From assembly GCF_011038975.1 (NCBI RefSeq), contig NZ_JAAKEC010000008.1, forward strand, positions 62,001 to 126,000: 64,000 nucleotides of DNA, read 5' to 3'. This document shows positions 31,916 through 43,656 of the stretch, in pieces. The position numbers and the translations under genes were made by a program. This stretch comes from Adlercreutzia sp. ZJ176. GTDB lineage: Bacteria > Actinomycetota > Coriobacteriia > Coriobacteriales > Eggerthellaceae. A model generated the notes under the pieces. That model was not told where the DNA came from. It did not search any database and worked only from the letters and a program-made list of their open reading frames with translations. Every line of letters begins with the position of its first letter. The first letter of the stretch is position 1.

Positions 31916-32164
31916 GGGGGGGCACTTCGCTCTACTCATGATGAAGCAGGAGGGCGAGACCCGTAACGATTATCAGTGACATGGGAAGGGGGACTTCTCC
32001 GCCTCTCCGCACTCCCTGCGCCGCCTCTCTCTGCTCCCGATGATGCAGGAGGGGTGCCCCTCCGATCCCCCACGCTGGGAGAGCAGAGAGAGCCCCTACG
32101 CCGCTCCCCTACGCTGGGCAAGCAGAGCGACGCGCCCCCTTTGCGCCGCTCCCTGCTGCTTCCC

Positions 32165-35100
32165 TTACACTGCGCGGCCGAAGAGCTCGGAGAGCTCACT
32201 ACGCATGATGGGGCTGTGCGCGTCCACGCTCACGGGCAGCTCGGCGCGGAACTTGCGGCCGTCGGACTGCTGCACGAACAGCACCACGCCGTCACGCCCC
32301 GGGTAGGACCGCAGGATGCGGTTGAGGCGCAGGCTGCGGTTCTGGTCGAACTCGGCCGAGGAGATGCGCAGCTCGAGGTGCGCGGGGCGCGCGTCCTCGT
32401 CGGAGAGCTCGATGGACTCCAGCTCGAAGCACATGATCTGGTTGCCGCGGTCGCTGTGCTCGAACTTGCCCTTGACCTTGGCGATCACGTCCTCCTGGAT
32501 GATCTCGGCGTAGTCGTCGTACTTGAAGCAGATGCACTCGACGTGCCCCGTGGTGTCCTCGAGCGTGAACGTGGCCATCTTCGTACCGCGCTTGGTGAGC
32601 TTCACCACCACGTTCGAGATCATGCCCACGAACGTGGCGTTCTTGATCTCCTTCGTGCGCTCGGCCAAGTCCCCCAGCTGGTACTTCGTCATGCGGGCGA
32701 TCGCGCCCTCGTACGGCGCCAAGGGGTGTTCCGAGACGTAGATCTTCATGATCTCCTTCTCGTAGGCGAGCTTCGTGCGCTTGTCCCACTCCACGCCGTC
32801 AGGCTCGGGCACGTCCTCCTTGAAGGAGTCGTCCGTGTCGGCGAACATGCTGAACATGTCCATCTGGCCGGCGTCGCGGTCCTTCTGGCGCTTGGCGGCG
32901 CCCTCGAGCAGCGGCGTCTCGTCCACGAAGTGCATGAGCTGCTTGCGCGTGTAGCCCGTGGAGTCGAACGCCCCGCCCTTAATGAGCGCCTCGAGCGTCT
33001 TGCGGTTGTAGCACTTGGCGTCGAGGCGGTTCACGAAGTCGTGCAGGCTCGTGTAGGGCCCGTTCGCCTCGCGCTCGGCGATGATGGCGTCAGCCACGTT
33101 CTTGCCCACGCCGCGCACGCCGACCAGGCCGAAGCGGATGCCCTCGTCAACGGGGGTGAACTCGGCGTTGGACGAGTTGATGTCGGGGGGCAGCACGGGC
33201 GTGCCGTTGTGGTTGCAGCTCGCGATGTACTTGATGAGGCGGTCGGTGTTGCCCATGTAGCTGGACAGCACGGCGGCCATGAACTCGTTCGGGTAGTGCG
33301 CCTTCAGGTACGCCGTGCGCATGACCAGGATGGCGTACGCCGCCGAGTGCGACTTGTTGAACGCGTACTTCGCGAACTTCTCGGCGTCCTCCCAGATCTG
33401 CTTCGCGATCTCGAGCGAGAAGCCGTTCTCCACCGCGCCCGTGTTCCAGTCCTCCTGCAGCGCGCGCATGACGTCGAGCTTCTTCTTGCCCATGGCCTTG
33501 CGCAGCTTGTCGGCCTTGCCGGCGGAGAAGCCGCTCATGGCCATGGAGATCTGCATGATCTGCTCTTGGTAGACCATGGTGCCGTAGGTCTCCTCCAAGA
33601 TGGGGCGCAGGCGGTCGTCGTAGTAGTGGATGGCCGTCTTGCCGGAGGCCACCTTGATGTAGTCCTCCACCATGCCCGACTCGAGCGGGCCCGGGCGGTT
33701 CAGCGCGATGGAGGCCACGATGTCGGAGAAGCGGTGCGGTGGGAGGCGCGCGAACAGGCTCACGTAGAGCGCGCCCTCCACCTGGAACAGCCCGTCCATG
33801 TTGCCCGCGCGCATGAGCGCGAAGGCGCCCTCGTCGTCGGTGGGGATCTCCTCGGGGACGACCTTGGTGCCGTAGCGCGCCTCGATGTTGCGGCAGGCGC
33901 GCGACAGCACGCCCAAGGTGCGCAGGCCCAGGAAGTCCATCTTGAGCAGGCCCAGGTCGGGAGTGTAGTGGCCGTCGTACTGCGTGATGATGCCGCCGCC
34001 CTTGGTGTCGCGCTTCATGGGCACGTGGTCGCTCATGGGGTCGCGGCAGATGATGGTGGCGCATGCGTGCACGCCCTCGCCGCGCACGTGCCCCTCGATG
34101 GACTTGGCCGCGTCGATGACGGCCTTCACGTCCTCCTCGGTCTGGTAGGCCTTCTTGAGGTCGGGGTTGGTGTCGAGCGCCTTGTCGATGGTGATGCCGA
34201 GCTCGTCGCCGATCATCTTGGTGATCTTGTCGCCCGTGGAGTACGGGTAGTCGAGCACGCGCGCCGCGTCGCGCACGGCGTTCTTTGCCTGCAGCTTGCC
34301 GAACGTGATGACGCCCGACACGTGGTCCTCGCCGTACACCTCTTTGATGTGCTCGATGACCTCGCCGCGCCGCTCATCCTCGAAGTCGACGTCGATATCG
34401 GGCATCTCCACGCGCTCGGGGCTTAAGAAGCGCTCGAACAGCAGGCCGTTAGAGAGCGGGTCGAGGTCGGTGATGCCCATGGCGTACGCCACGATGGCGC
34501 CTGCGGCCGAGCCGCGGCCCGGCCCGACGCCGATGCCCTGGCTGCGCGCCCACTCGATGTACTCCTGCACGATGAGGAAGTACGCCGGGAAGCCCTGCTG
34601 GATGATGATGCCCATCTCGTAGTCGGCACGCTCGCGCACCTCGGGCGACAGCGGCTCGCCGTAGCGGCGGACAAGGCCCTCGTCGACGCGCTTGCGGAAC
34701 CAGCTCTCCTCCGTCTCGCCCTCCGGCAAGGGGAAGCGCGGCAGGATGGAGTCGCGCTCGAGCTCGACGCTGACCTTGTTCGCCACCTCGACGGTGTTGT
34801 CGCACGCCTCGGGGAAGTCGCGCAGCGCCTCGCGCATCTCCTCTTCCGTCTTCATGTAGAACTGGTCGTTGGCGAACTTCATGCGCTTCGTCTCGTTCAC
34901 GAGCGAGCCCGTGCCGATGCACAGCATGATGTCCTGCGCGCGAGCGTCCTCCTGCAGAAGGTAGTGGAAGTCGTTCGTGGCGATGGTCTTGAGGCCCGCG
35001 GCGCGCGCCACGTCGGTGAGCAGGTGGTTGAGCTCGGTCTGCGTGAAGCCCGCGTCCGTGCGGATGCCCTGGTTCTGCAGCTCGATGTAGAAGTCACCCG

Positions 35101-35611
35101 GATCGAAGCAGCTCGCGAACCGGCGCGCCCACTCCACCGCGTCGTCGAACTGGCGGTTGTCCAAGAGCTTCGGGATGATGCCGGCGATGCAGGCCGACGA
35201 GCCGATGATGCCGTGGCCGTACTTCTGCAGCATGGAGAAGGTGGTGCGCGGCTTGTAGTAGAAGTTGTCGACGTGCGACTCGCTCACAAGCTTGAGCAGG
35301 TTGTGGTAGCCCTCGTTGTTCTTCGCGAGCAGCAGCAGGTGGTAGAGGCGCGGCTTGACGTCGGTGCGCAGCTCCTCGTCGGTGGTGAAGTACACCTCGC
35401 AGCCGTAGATGGGCTTGACCTTCTTGCCCGTCTCCTTCTCCACCGCGGCGCACGCGTCGCACAGCTCCGGCACGCCGCTCATCACGCCGTGGTCGGTGAT
35501 GGCCACCGCCGGCATGCCGAGGTCGGCCGCGCGGCGCACCATGTCCTTCACATGGGTGGCGCCGTCGAGCAGGGAGTATTCGGTGTGGTTGTGCAGATGG
35601 ACGAAAGCCAT
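32165..35611 (-). CDS. dnaE: DNA polymerase III subunit alpha
   Basis: The replicative polymerase catalytic subunit, 1148 residues, typical for DnaE1. The N-terminal PHP domain opens FVHLHNHTEYSLLDGATHVK and has AITDHGVMSGV. The polymerase active site is in PGRGSAAGAIVAYAMGITD and MPDIDVDFEDERR, with the catalytic aspartates in DIDVD. AYNKSHSAAYA-like AKYAFNKSHSAAYAILVMRT is the finger/binding region. A helix-hairpin-helix (VGVRGVGKNVADAII) and OB fold (ATFTLEDTTGHVECICFKYD) follow. The gene is monocistronic and its flanks are repeat-rich. GAGGCGG precedes the ATG. Confidence 0.97.
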   Translation of the reverse strand: MAFVHLHNHTEYSLLDGATHVKDMVRRAADLGMPAVAITDHGVMSGVPELCDACAAVEKETGKKVKPIYGCEVYFTTDEELRTDVKPRLYHLLLLAKNNEGYHNLLKLVSESHVDNFYYKPRTTFSMLQKYGHGIIGSSACIAGIIPKLLDNRQFDDAVEWARRFASCFDPGDFYIELQNQGIRTDAGFTQTELNHLLTDVARAAGLKTIATNDFHYLLQEDARAQDIMLCIGTGSLVNETKRMKFANDQFYMKTEEEMREALRDFPEACDNTVEVANKVSVELERDSILPRFPLPEGETEESWFRKRVDEGLVRRYGEPLSPEVRERADYEMGIIIQQGFPAYFLIVQEYIEWARSQGIGVGPGRGSAAGAIVAYAMGITDLDPLSNGLLFERFLSPERVEMPDIDVDFEDERRGEVIEHIKEVYGEDHVSGVITFGKLQAKNAVRDAARVLDYPYSTGDKITKMIGDELGITIDKALDTNPDLKKAYQTEEDVKAVIDAAKSIEGHVRGEGVHACATIICRDPMSDHVPMKRDTKGGGIITQYDGHYTPDLGLLKMDFLGLRTLGVLSRACRNIEARYGTKVVPEEIPTDDEGAFALMRAGNMDGLFQVEGALYVSLFARLPPHRFSDIVASIALNRPGPLESGMVEDYIKVASGKTAIHYYDDRLRPILEETYGTMVYQEQIMQISMAMSGFSAGKADKLRKAMGKKKLDVMRALQEDWNTGAVENGFSLEIAKQIWEDAEKFAKYAFNKSHSAAYAILVMRTAYLKAHYPNEFMAAVLSSYMGNTDRLIKYIASCNHNGTPVLPPDINSSNAEFTPVDEGIRFGLVGVRGVGKNVADAIIAEREANGPYTSLHDFVNRLDAKCYNRKTLEALIKGGAFDSTGYTRKQLMHFVDETPLLEGAAKRQKDRDAGQMDMFSMFADTDDSFKEDVPEPDGVEWDKRTKLAYEKEIMKIYVSEHPLAPYEGAIARMTKYQLGDLAERTKEIKNATFVGMISNVVVKLTKRGTKMATFTLEDTTGHVECICFKYDDYAEIIQEDVIAKVKGKFEHSDRGNQIMCFELESIELSDEDARPAHLELRISSAEFDQNRSLRLNRILRSYPGRDGVVLFVQQSDGRKFRAELPVSVDAHSPIMRSELSELFGRAV

Positions 35612-35879
35612 GGGGGTACCGCCTCGCTTACGTATCGCCTGCGCATGCTGGAATTAGGGAAGATGTGCGCGAAAAAACTAACTTACGTTCGCGTGCCATG
35701 ATACCAGCAATCAAGGCGAACAAACGGTGGGGTTTGCGTGAGTTTGAGGGAGCGGCGCTCGCGGAAAACGTTTGGCGCCCAAGAGCACAGACTCCCTCGT
35801 GCCCTGAGCGAGACGCATACCTGCGCCACCTTCCCATGTCATACCGGCAACACGGTGGAGAGAGAAGGGATGGCGCCCC

Positions 35880-36006
35880 GTGTCATCCTGAGCGGAGCGC
35901 CCGCAGGGCGCGGAGTCGAAGGATCTGGTCGTGGGCGGGTGGCACATGCGGGCGCACCGCACTCGGGGCCAGATCCTTCGACTCGCTTCGCTCGCTCAGG
36001 ATGACA
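35880..36006. repeat. Dispersed 128-bp palindromic element, copy 2
   Basis: Same inverted ends and internal arms as the 31.8 kb copy; the central 35 nt differ. It lies just upstream of dnaE and is followed at its right end by tandem copies of that end. Confidence 0.8.
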
Positions 36007-36032
36007 TAAGGGGGGGGTGCTTCGCTCGCTCA

Positions 36033-36121
36033 GGATGGCACGGGGCCGCAGAGTGGCACGGGGCCGCAGGATGGCACGGGACTGCAGGATGACACGAAGC
36101 TGCAGAGTAGCACGGGGCGCG
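36033..36121. repeat. Five tandem 18-bp units derived from the element's right end
   Basis: Units of the form GGATGGCACGGGGCCGCA start at 36033, 36051, 36069, 36087 and 36105. GGATGRCACG in each matches the right end of the palindromic element, so they look like local amplification of it. Confidence 0.7.
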
Positions 36122-36140
36122 GGCGCGCTAACGTCAACCG

Positions 36141-36272
36141 CACGTGGCTAAAACGCCTGACCGAAACAGCCGAAACGCCCGGCCACAGCGGCCAAAACGC
36201 CCGGTCGCAGCATCCGAAACGCCTGGTCGCAGCGGCCAAAGCACCTGTTCGTAGCAGCCAAAACGCCTAGCC
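36141..36272. repeat. Six tandem 22-bp units before the ATP synthase terminator
   Basis: Six adjoining units, consensus GCAGCGGCCAAAACGCCTGG plus TC, begin at 36141, 36163, 36185, 36207, 36229 and 36251, with 2-6 changes each. The 22-bp period places each copy about two helical turns apart. There are no spacers, so this is not a CRISPR. Confidence 0.8.
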
Positions 36273-36288
36273 TCATCGTGGGGAAATG

Positions 36289-36320
36289 AAGGGGCCCGCA
36301 CCTTGCGGCGCGGGCCCCTT
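36289..36320 (-). terminator. Terminator of the ATP synthase operon
   Basis: AAGGGGCCCGC pairs with GCGGGCCCCTT (11 bp), followed on the minus strand by CATTTCC. Confidence 0.65.
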
Positions 36321-36344
36321 AAACAGGCTCTCGGTTAGAGGTTT

Positions 36345-36787
36345 TTATTTTGTGGTTCCGTTCGCGTAGTCGAGCTGCATCTGGTACCACTCCAGCTTGA
36401 CGCGGCCTGTGCTTATCTCGGCTTCGTCCTGCTTGTCGGGATGCGGCTTCTTCTCAAGCTCCTCGACGCGCAGGCGCAGCCGGTCAAACTTCTGGCGGAT
36501 CTCGGCGACGTCGATCTTCTCGACGTCCTTGCCGAAGCGGCCGAGCACCGTGACCACGTTGTTGTAGACCTGGGCAGCACCTTGGTACAGGATGAACTTC
36601 TTCTGGTTGTTGCCCGCCTCATCAAGGTTGATGGTGAGGACGCCGCCGGACTTGTTCGTCGCCACGAGCATCTCATGGCCCGGAAGGACGCCGTAGGCGC
36701 CGTCGATGCCCGGGATGTTCGCGTAGTAGATCTCGCCCGAGAACAGCTCACGCGTAGGAATAGCCACTGTGCAGTGGAGCGTAGCCA

Positions 36788-36788
<1 letters not shown>
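36345..36788 (-). CDS. atpC: F1Fo ATP synthase subunit epsilon
   Basis: The epsilon subunit couples rotation of the central stalk to, and can inhibit, the F1 catalytic head. The 147-residue protein has the N-terminal beta-sandwich (CTVAIPTRELFSGEIYYANI, PGIDGAYGVLPGHEMLV) and a C-terminal helical part that is longer and more charged than usual (LEKKPHPDKQDEAEISTGRV). It overlaps the atpD stop by one base (TAATG). Last gene of the operon. Confidence 0.93.
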
Positions 36789-38230
<1,442 letters not shown>

Positions 38231-39157
38231 TTATTCCTCCAAAGCTGCGGCACCGCCAACGATCTCGGTGATCTCGGTGGTGATTGCACCCTGGCGTACG
38301 CGGTTGTACACGCGGGTCAACGTCGAGACCATCTCGTTCGCGTTGTCAGTTGCCGACTTCATTGCGTTGCGGCGAGCGCCTTGCTCACCTGAGGCCGAGT
38401 CGAGAAGGGCGTAGAAGAACGCGTTGCGCAAGTACGCCTGCATCAGATAGAACATGACCGACTCAGCATCAGGCTCGAAATCAATGTCGCCCATGATGAC
38501 TTCGTCCTTGTCGCGGTAGGCGTCAAGGACGTCCTCCTCCTTGGGCGTGAGCCCTAGAAGCTCAGCGTAGGACTGCTGGTTGATCGGCAGGACCTGCTGC
38601 TCGACCAGCGTCTGCTCGGCGGCGTTCTTCGCGTGGTTGTACACGATGTAAACCTCGTCGAGCCTGCCGTAATGGTAGCCGTCACCGGCGTAGATCGACA
38701 GCTCGGCTGCCTGCTCGTACGTCGGGTCGGCAGATAGTCCTGCGAACTCGAACACCGGCTTGATGCCACGGTAGCTGAAGTAGCCGATGGCCTTCTTGCC
38801 ACATGCGGCCACTTCGACTTCGACGCCCTGACGCTCCTTCTCCTTGATGAGTTTTTCGGCGTGACGCAGCACGTTGCTGTTGAAGCCGCCAGCAAGGCCG
38901 CGGTCAGACGTCACCACAACGATGAGAGCGCGCTTGACCTCCTCGTGCGTCTGCAGGAGGGGCTCGGAGTCAACGGGTGCGTACTTCGCCGTGCTGATGA
39001 GCATGTCCGAGATGGCGCATGCCCACGGCAGGGCGTTCGCCACTCGCTCAGACGAGCGGCGAATCTTCGCAGCAGCAACCATTTCCATGGTGCGCGTGAT
39101 CTGCTTCGTCGAGGTGACGGAGTTGATACGCCTTTCAATGTCGTGAAGGTTGGGCAT
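38231..39157 (-). CDS. atpG: F1Fo ATP synthase subunit gamma
   Basis: Central rotor shaft of F1, 308 residues. The N-terminal helix MPNLHDIERRINSVTSTKQI, TRTMEMVAAAKIRR, and the C-terminal helix ATDNANEMVSTLTRVYNRVR (which contact the catalytic head) are conserved; VTSDRGLAGGFNSNV marks the Rossmann-like part. It lies between atpA and atpD as in most operons. Confidence 0.95.
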   Translation of the reverse strand: MPNLHDIERRINSVTSTKQITRTMEMVAAAKIRRSSERVANALPWACAISDMLISTAKYAPVDSEPLLQTHEEVKRALIVVVTSDRGLAGGFNSNVLRHAEKLIKEKERQGVEVEVAACGKKAIGYFSYRGIKPVFEFAGLSADPTYEQAAELSIYAGDGYHYGRLDEVYIVYNHAKNAAEQTLVEQQVLPINQQSYAELLGLTPKEEDVLDAYRDKDEVIMGDIDFEPDAESVMFYLMQAYLRNAFFYALLDSASGEQGARRNAMKSATDNANEMVSTLTRVYNRVRQGAITTEITEIVGGAAALEE

Positions 39158-39169
39158 AGTGACCGTCCC

Positions 39170-40734
<1,565 letters not shown>

Positions 40735-40741
<7 letters not shown>

Positions 40742-41313
40742 TCACCTCCATCTGTTGTTTCCTTGAGCACGTGGCGCGCGTTGTTCAGCTGCGAGACGAC
40801 GCTCGCGTCGATGCGCTTGCCGTTCACGCTCATGATGATGCCGCCCAAGATGGAAGGGTCGATGCGCTCGCGCAGCACCGCCTTCTTTCCCAGCTCGGCC
40901 TCAGCTTTCTCAATAATGATGTGGCGCAGGTTGTCGTCGAGTGCAACGACGGTCGTAACGTCTACCACACACAAATTCAGCTTGGTATCAAGCTCGTCCC
41001 CAAAGGCCGCGAAGACGCGCTTCAGGAGATCCGCGTCCCCGCGCTCTGCCATAACCGCCATGACCTCGACAAACGCCGGGTTGCACTCGGCGAATACCGC
41101 ACGAGCGAGCGCATTGCGCTGCTCAGGGGTGTAGGAGGTGTCAGACAGGGCCCCGGAGAGGTCCATGTCGGAGTGCATCAGGTGGATGATCTCCTCCATC
41201 TGGTTGCGCACCTCGAGCACGGCATCCTGCCCGCCAGCTTCGTTCGCGGCGTCAAACATGACGGCGGCGTACGCAGCAACTTCCTCTTTGACGACAAGAC
41301 GATTAGTTGGCAT
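40735..41313 (-). CDS. atpH: F1Fo ATP synthase subunit delta
   Basis: Peripheral stalk subunit linking the b subunits to the top of F1, 192 residues. The helical N-terminal domain begins [20 protein letters not shown]; the C-terminal part [18 protein letters not shown] is the best conserved piece of the family. The start overlaps the atpF end by 11 nt. An upstream in-frame extension that runs antisense-like through atpF is rejected. Confidence 0.92.
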
Positions 41314-41914
41314 TGAAGCTACCTGCCTCTTTGACGTAGCGCTCGATGATCTGGCGATGCTCGCCCTCGGTGAGGTCCTCACCGATCAAGCGCGCGGCAA
41401 CGTCAACCGAGGTGTCAGCGACAGACGCCTGAAGATCGGCGATAGCCTGCTTCTTCTCGGCCTCGATGGCCACCTTCGCCTTGGCGATCATGTCAGCAGC
41501 CTCGGCCTGGGCCTTGGCGGTGATGTCAGCCTTGACAGCATCGCCCGTGGCACGAGCCTCAGCCATGATCTGCGCGGACTGCGCTTTCGCGTCAGCCAGC
41601 TGCTTCTGGTACTCCGCAAGCACGCGCTCGCTCTCGATCTGCGCTTCCTCGGACTTCTTCAGGGCTTCCCTGATGTTGGACTCGCGCTTGGTGACGATGT
41701 TGTCGATCACCGGCCAGCCGAACTTCGCGAGGATGACGAGAATGATGACGAAGGCGACGAGCATCGGGATGAACTCGTTCATATCGGGAATGAGCACCGC
41801 GATGCCCTCTTTTTCAGAAGCGAACGCGAGGGTGGGGAAAGCACACGCAAGGCTTGCTGCAGCAGCTGCAGCGGCACCGGCCTTTGCCAACTTCTTGTTC
41901 AGTTTCGCTTTCAC
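41303..41914 (-). CDS. atpF: F1Fo ATP synthase subunit b with extra N-terminal signal-like segment
   Basis: Peripheral stalk subunit b, 203 residues. The usual membrane helix (FIPMLVAFVIILVILAKFGW) and the long charged coiled coil (ESNIREALKKSEEAQIESER) are preceded by an additional 35-residue N-terminus, MKAKLNKKLAKAGAAAAAAA then SLACAFPTLAFASEKEG, that looks like a cleavable signal peptide (cleavage after AFA). In most bacteria subunit b is 155-170 residues without such a leader. The leader would place the mature N-terminus outside. Confidence 0.92.
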   Translation of the reverse strand: MKAKLNKKLAKAGAAAAAAASLACAFPTLAFASEKEGIAVLIPDMNEFIPMLVAFVIILVILAKFGWPVIDNIVTKRESNIREALKKSEEAQIESERVLAEYQKQLADAKAQSAQIMAEARATGDAVKADITAKAQAEAADMIAKAKVAIEAEKKQAIADLQASVADTSVDVAARLIGEDLTEGEHRQIIERYVKEAGSFNAN

Positions 41915-41964
41915 TTATCCACCTTCTTTCCTAAAGCTTGATGTAATCGTACGATCAGGCGTCT

Positions 41965-42183
41965 TTAGAAGATGAAGGTGAGAACGAAGCCGATGAGCGC
42001 CAGAGCCTCAGCCAGAGCGCCGAAGATCAGGGCGTTGGTGAACAGCTTGCCAGCGATCTCAGGCTGACGCGCGGAGCCGATGCACAGACCGTAGCCGCAC
42101 AGGCCGAGGCCGATGCCAGGGCCAAGGGTGCCGATGCCGTAGCCGACTACCTTGAGGGCAGCGAGAACCATTGTAATTTCCAC
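41965..42183 (-). CDS. atpE: F1Fo ATP synthase subunit c
   Basis: Ring-forming proton (or ion) carrier, 72 residues, two transmembrane helices joined by the polar loop ARQPE. The ion-binding glutamate is in GALAEALALIGFVL. The residues around it lack the ES/T pattern of sodium-specific rings, so proton coupling is more likely. GTG start with AGGAGG 6 nt upstream. Confidence 0.95.
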   Translation of the reverse strand: MEITMVLAALKVVGYGIGTLGPGIGLGLCGYGLCIGSARQPEIAGKLFTNALIFGALAEALALIGFVLTFIF

Positions 42184-42348
42184 AGTTTCCTCCTTTTACC
42201 GTTTTTGAGCCTGTTTCTCAAAAACACTTGTACATATGTCTCTCAGCGCAAGGATTACGCTGGTGAAACCGAAGCAAGGGTGCGGACGCGAAGTCCGCTC
42301 GAGGCGCGCAGGCGCCGAGGCCCTGCGTGCGCGGGGCGGGCGGTACGC

Positions 42349-43152
42349 TTAGTGCTCGGACGTCGCCAGGCCGACGTAGACCGCCGACAGGATGGTGAAC
42401 ACGTAGGCCTGCAGGAACGCGACCAGGCACTCGAGCACGTACATGATGAACAAGAACGCGAACCAGGCGATGGACGCCACGCCGACGGGATTGGCGAAGT
42501 TGATGAGGTCCAGGATGAAGAACTGGGTCATGATGGCGAACACGCCGAGGATCACGTGCCCCGCGAACATGTTGCCGTAGAGTCGGACGGCCAGCGTGAG
42601 CAGGCGGACGACCAGGGAGAAGAACTCGAAGAACCAGATGATCGGGACCATCACCACGGGAAGGCCGGACGGGGCGATCGACTTGAGGTAGCCCAGGCCG
42701 CCCTTGGCCTTGATGCCGTAGTAGTTGAAGTAGATGAAGGACACCAGCGCGAGCGCCCACGTGACGGACAGCGAGCCGGTCGGGGTCTTCGTGCCCGGGA
42801 TGAGGCCGATCACGTTGCTGATGAAGATGAAGAAGAACAGCGTGGCCAGAAACGGGATGTGCTTCTTGTAGCCGTGCCCGATGGCGCCCTCGCCCATGTT
42901 GCGGCAGATGGCGTCGTATCCCCAGTCGATGAGACCGGCGAACTTGCCCTTCGGCGCGATGTCCACCTTGCGCACGCCGGCGAGCACGACCGCCAGCACC
43001 ACGACGCAGATGATGCACATCCACACGGTGTACTGCGTGATGCCGAAGCCGTTGCCGAAGTCGACGACGAACGCGGAGTTGAACGACTCGCTCAGCTCCT
43101 CAATCGGGCCAGCGATATCCGCCAGGGGATTGCCCGTAAGTTCAAAAGCCAT
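42349..43152 (-). CDS. atpB: F1Fo ATP synthase subunit a
   Basis: Stator subunit with the half-channels for protons, 267 residues, five or six helices. The essential arginine is in LAVRLYGNMFAGHV. FFSLVVRLL and LQAYVFTILSAVYVGLAT are the conserved final helices. AAAGGAGAGG precedes the ATG. It is followed by 165 nt before atpE, longer than other gaps in the operon. Confidence 0.95.
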   Translation of the reverse strand: MAFELTGNPLADIAGPIEELSESFNSAFVVDFGNGFGITQYTVWMCIICVVVLAVVLAGVRKVDIAPKGKFAGLIDWGYDAICRNMGEGAIGHGYKKHIPFLATLFFFIFISNVIGLIPGTKTPTGSLSVTWALALVSFIYFNYYGIKAKGGLGYLKSIAPSGLPVVMVPIIWFFEFFSLVVRLLTLAVRLYGNMFAGHVILGVFAIMTQFFILDLINFANPVGVASIAWFAFLFIMYVLECLVAFLQAYVFTILSAVYVGLATSEH

Positions 43153-43173
43153 GTACCTCTCCTTTACCCTTCT

Positions 43174-43455
43174 CTATCGACGCTTCGACAAGACCAAGCC
43201 GAAGACGATCACCCCGACGACGAACGCCAGAAGCTCGGCTACTGAGTAGGCGACGACCACGTCAGGCGCGATGAGCTTGCACGCGATCATGCCCGCGATG
43301 AGGATGACGAACGACGCGATGATGGTGAGCAGAAACGGGGCGAGCATGTCGATTGAATGAGTTGGGTTGACCGTGCGGATCTTCTTGGTGGCCACCCGAA
43401 ACGGGATGAGGCTCACGAAGCCCACGATGATCGCCACGATGACTGCTATCGCCAT
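43174..43455 (-). CDS. Small membrane protein, AtpI-like, first in the ATP synthase operon
   Basis: A 93-residue protein with three hydrophobic helices (AIAVIVAIIVGFVSLIPF; FLLTIIASFVILIAGMIACK; VVAYSVAELLAFVVGVIVFG). Its position before atpB and its size match AtpI/ATP synthase I proteins, which assist c-ring assembly or magnesium/calcium entry; sequence identity to them is not evident by eye. The start is uncertain; an ATG near a weak GAGAAAG is used, since an upstream extension is hydrophilic and unlike the family. Confidence 0.65.
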   Translation of the reverse strand: MAIAVIVAIIVGFVSLIPFRVATKKIRTVNPTHSIDMLAPFLLTIIASFVILIAGMIACKLIAPDVVVAYSVAELLAFVVGVIVFGLVLSKRR

Positions 43456-43509
43456 AGCCCACTTTCTCGTTCGTCCCTGCGCACAATACGCCCTATCAGA
43501 GCCTTTCGT

Positions 43510-43538
43510 ATCATAGCCGAATGTGAAGAACTTGCGAA
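43510..43538 (-). promoter_or_regulatory. Candidate promoter of the ATP synthase operon
   Basis: TTCGCA and TATGAT separated by exactly 17 nt, about 55 nt upstream of the first gene; GGCTATGAT resembles the extended -10 sites of gatC and ychF. Confidence 0.5.
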
Positions 43539-43560
43539 GGCTCCATAACAAACCCGCATG

Positions 43561-43637
43561 TTTTTTCGGGCGAGCGGCAGGCGGCGACGCGGCTCGACGC
43601 GGCCGCCGTCCGGCAGCGCGCCGCCCACCCGAAAAGT
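43561..43637. terminator. Large imperfect palindrome after glyA
   Basis: TTTTCGGG (43563-43570) and CCCGAAAA (43628-43635) bound a very GC-rich 57-nt centre with several further partial pairings (for example GCGGC with GCCGC). It lies between the glyA end and the ATP synthase promoter and probably ends glyA transcription. Confidence 0.5.
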
Positions 43638-43656
43638 CCTTCCAATAGGCGAAAAG

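Noticed and set aside
36141-36272. 22-bp repeats as a CRISPR array
   Set aside because: The units adjoin with no spacers and diverge by several bases; no cas genes are near.
40742-41382. Longer atpH starting inside atpF
   Set aside because: The extra residues (arginine and serine rich) have no counterpart in the family and come from antisense-like reading of atpF; the ATG at 41313 gives the normal length.
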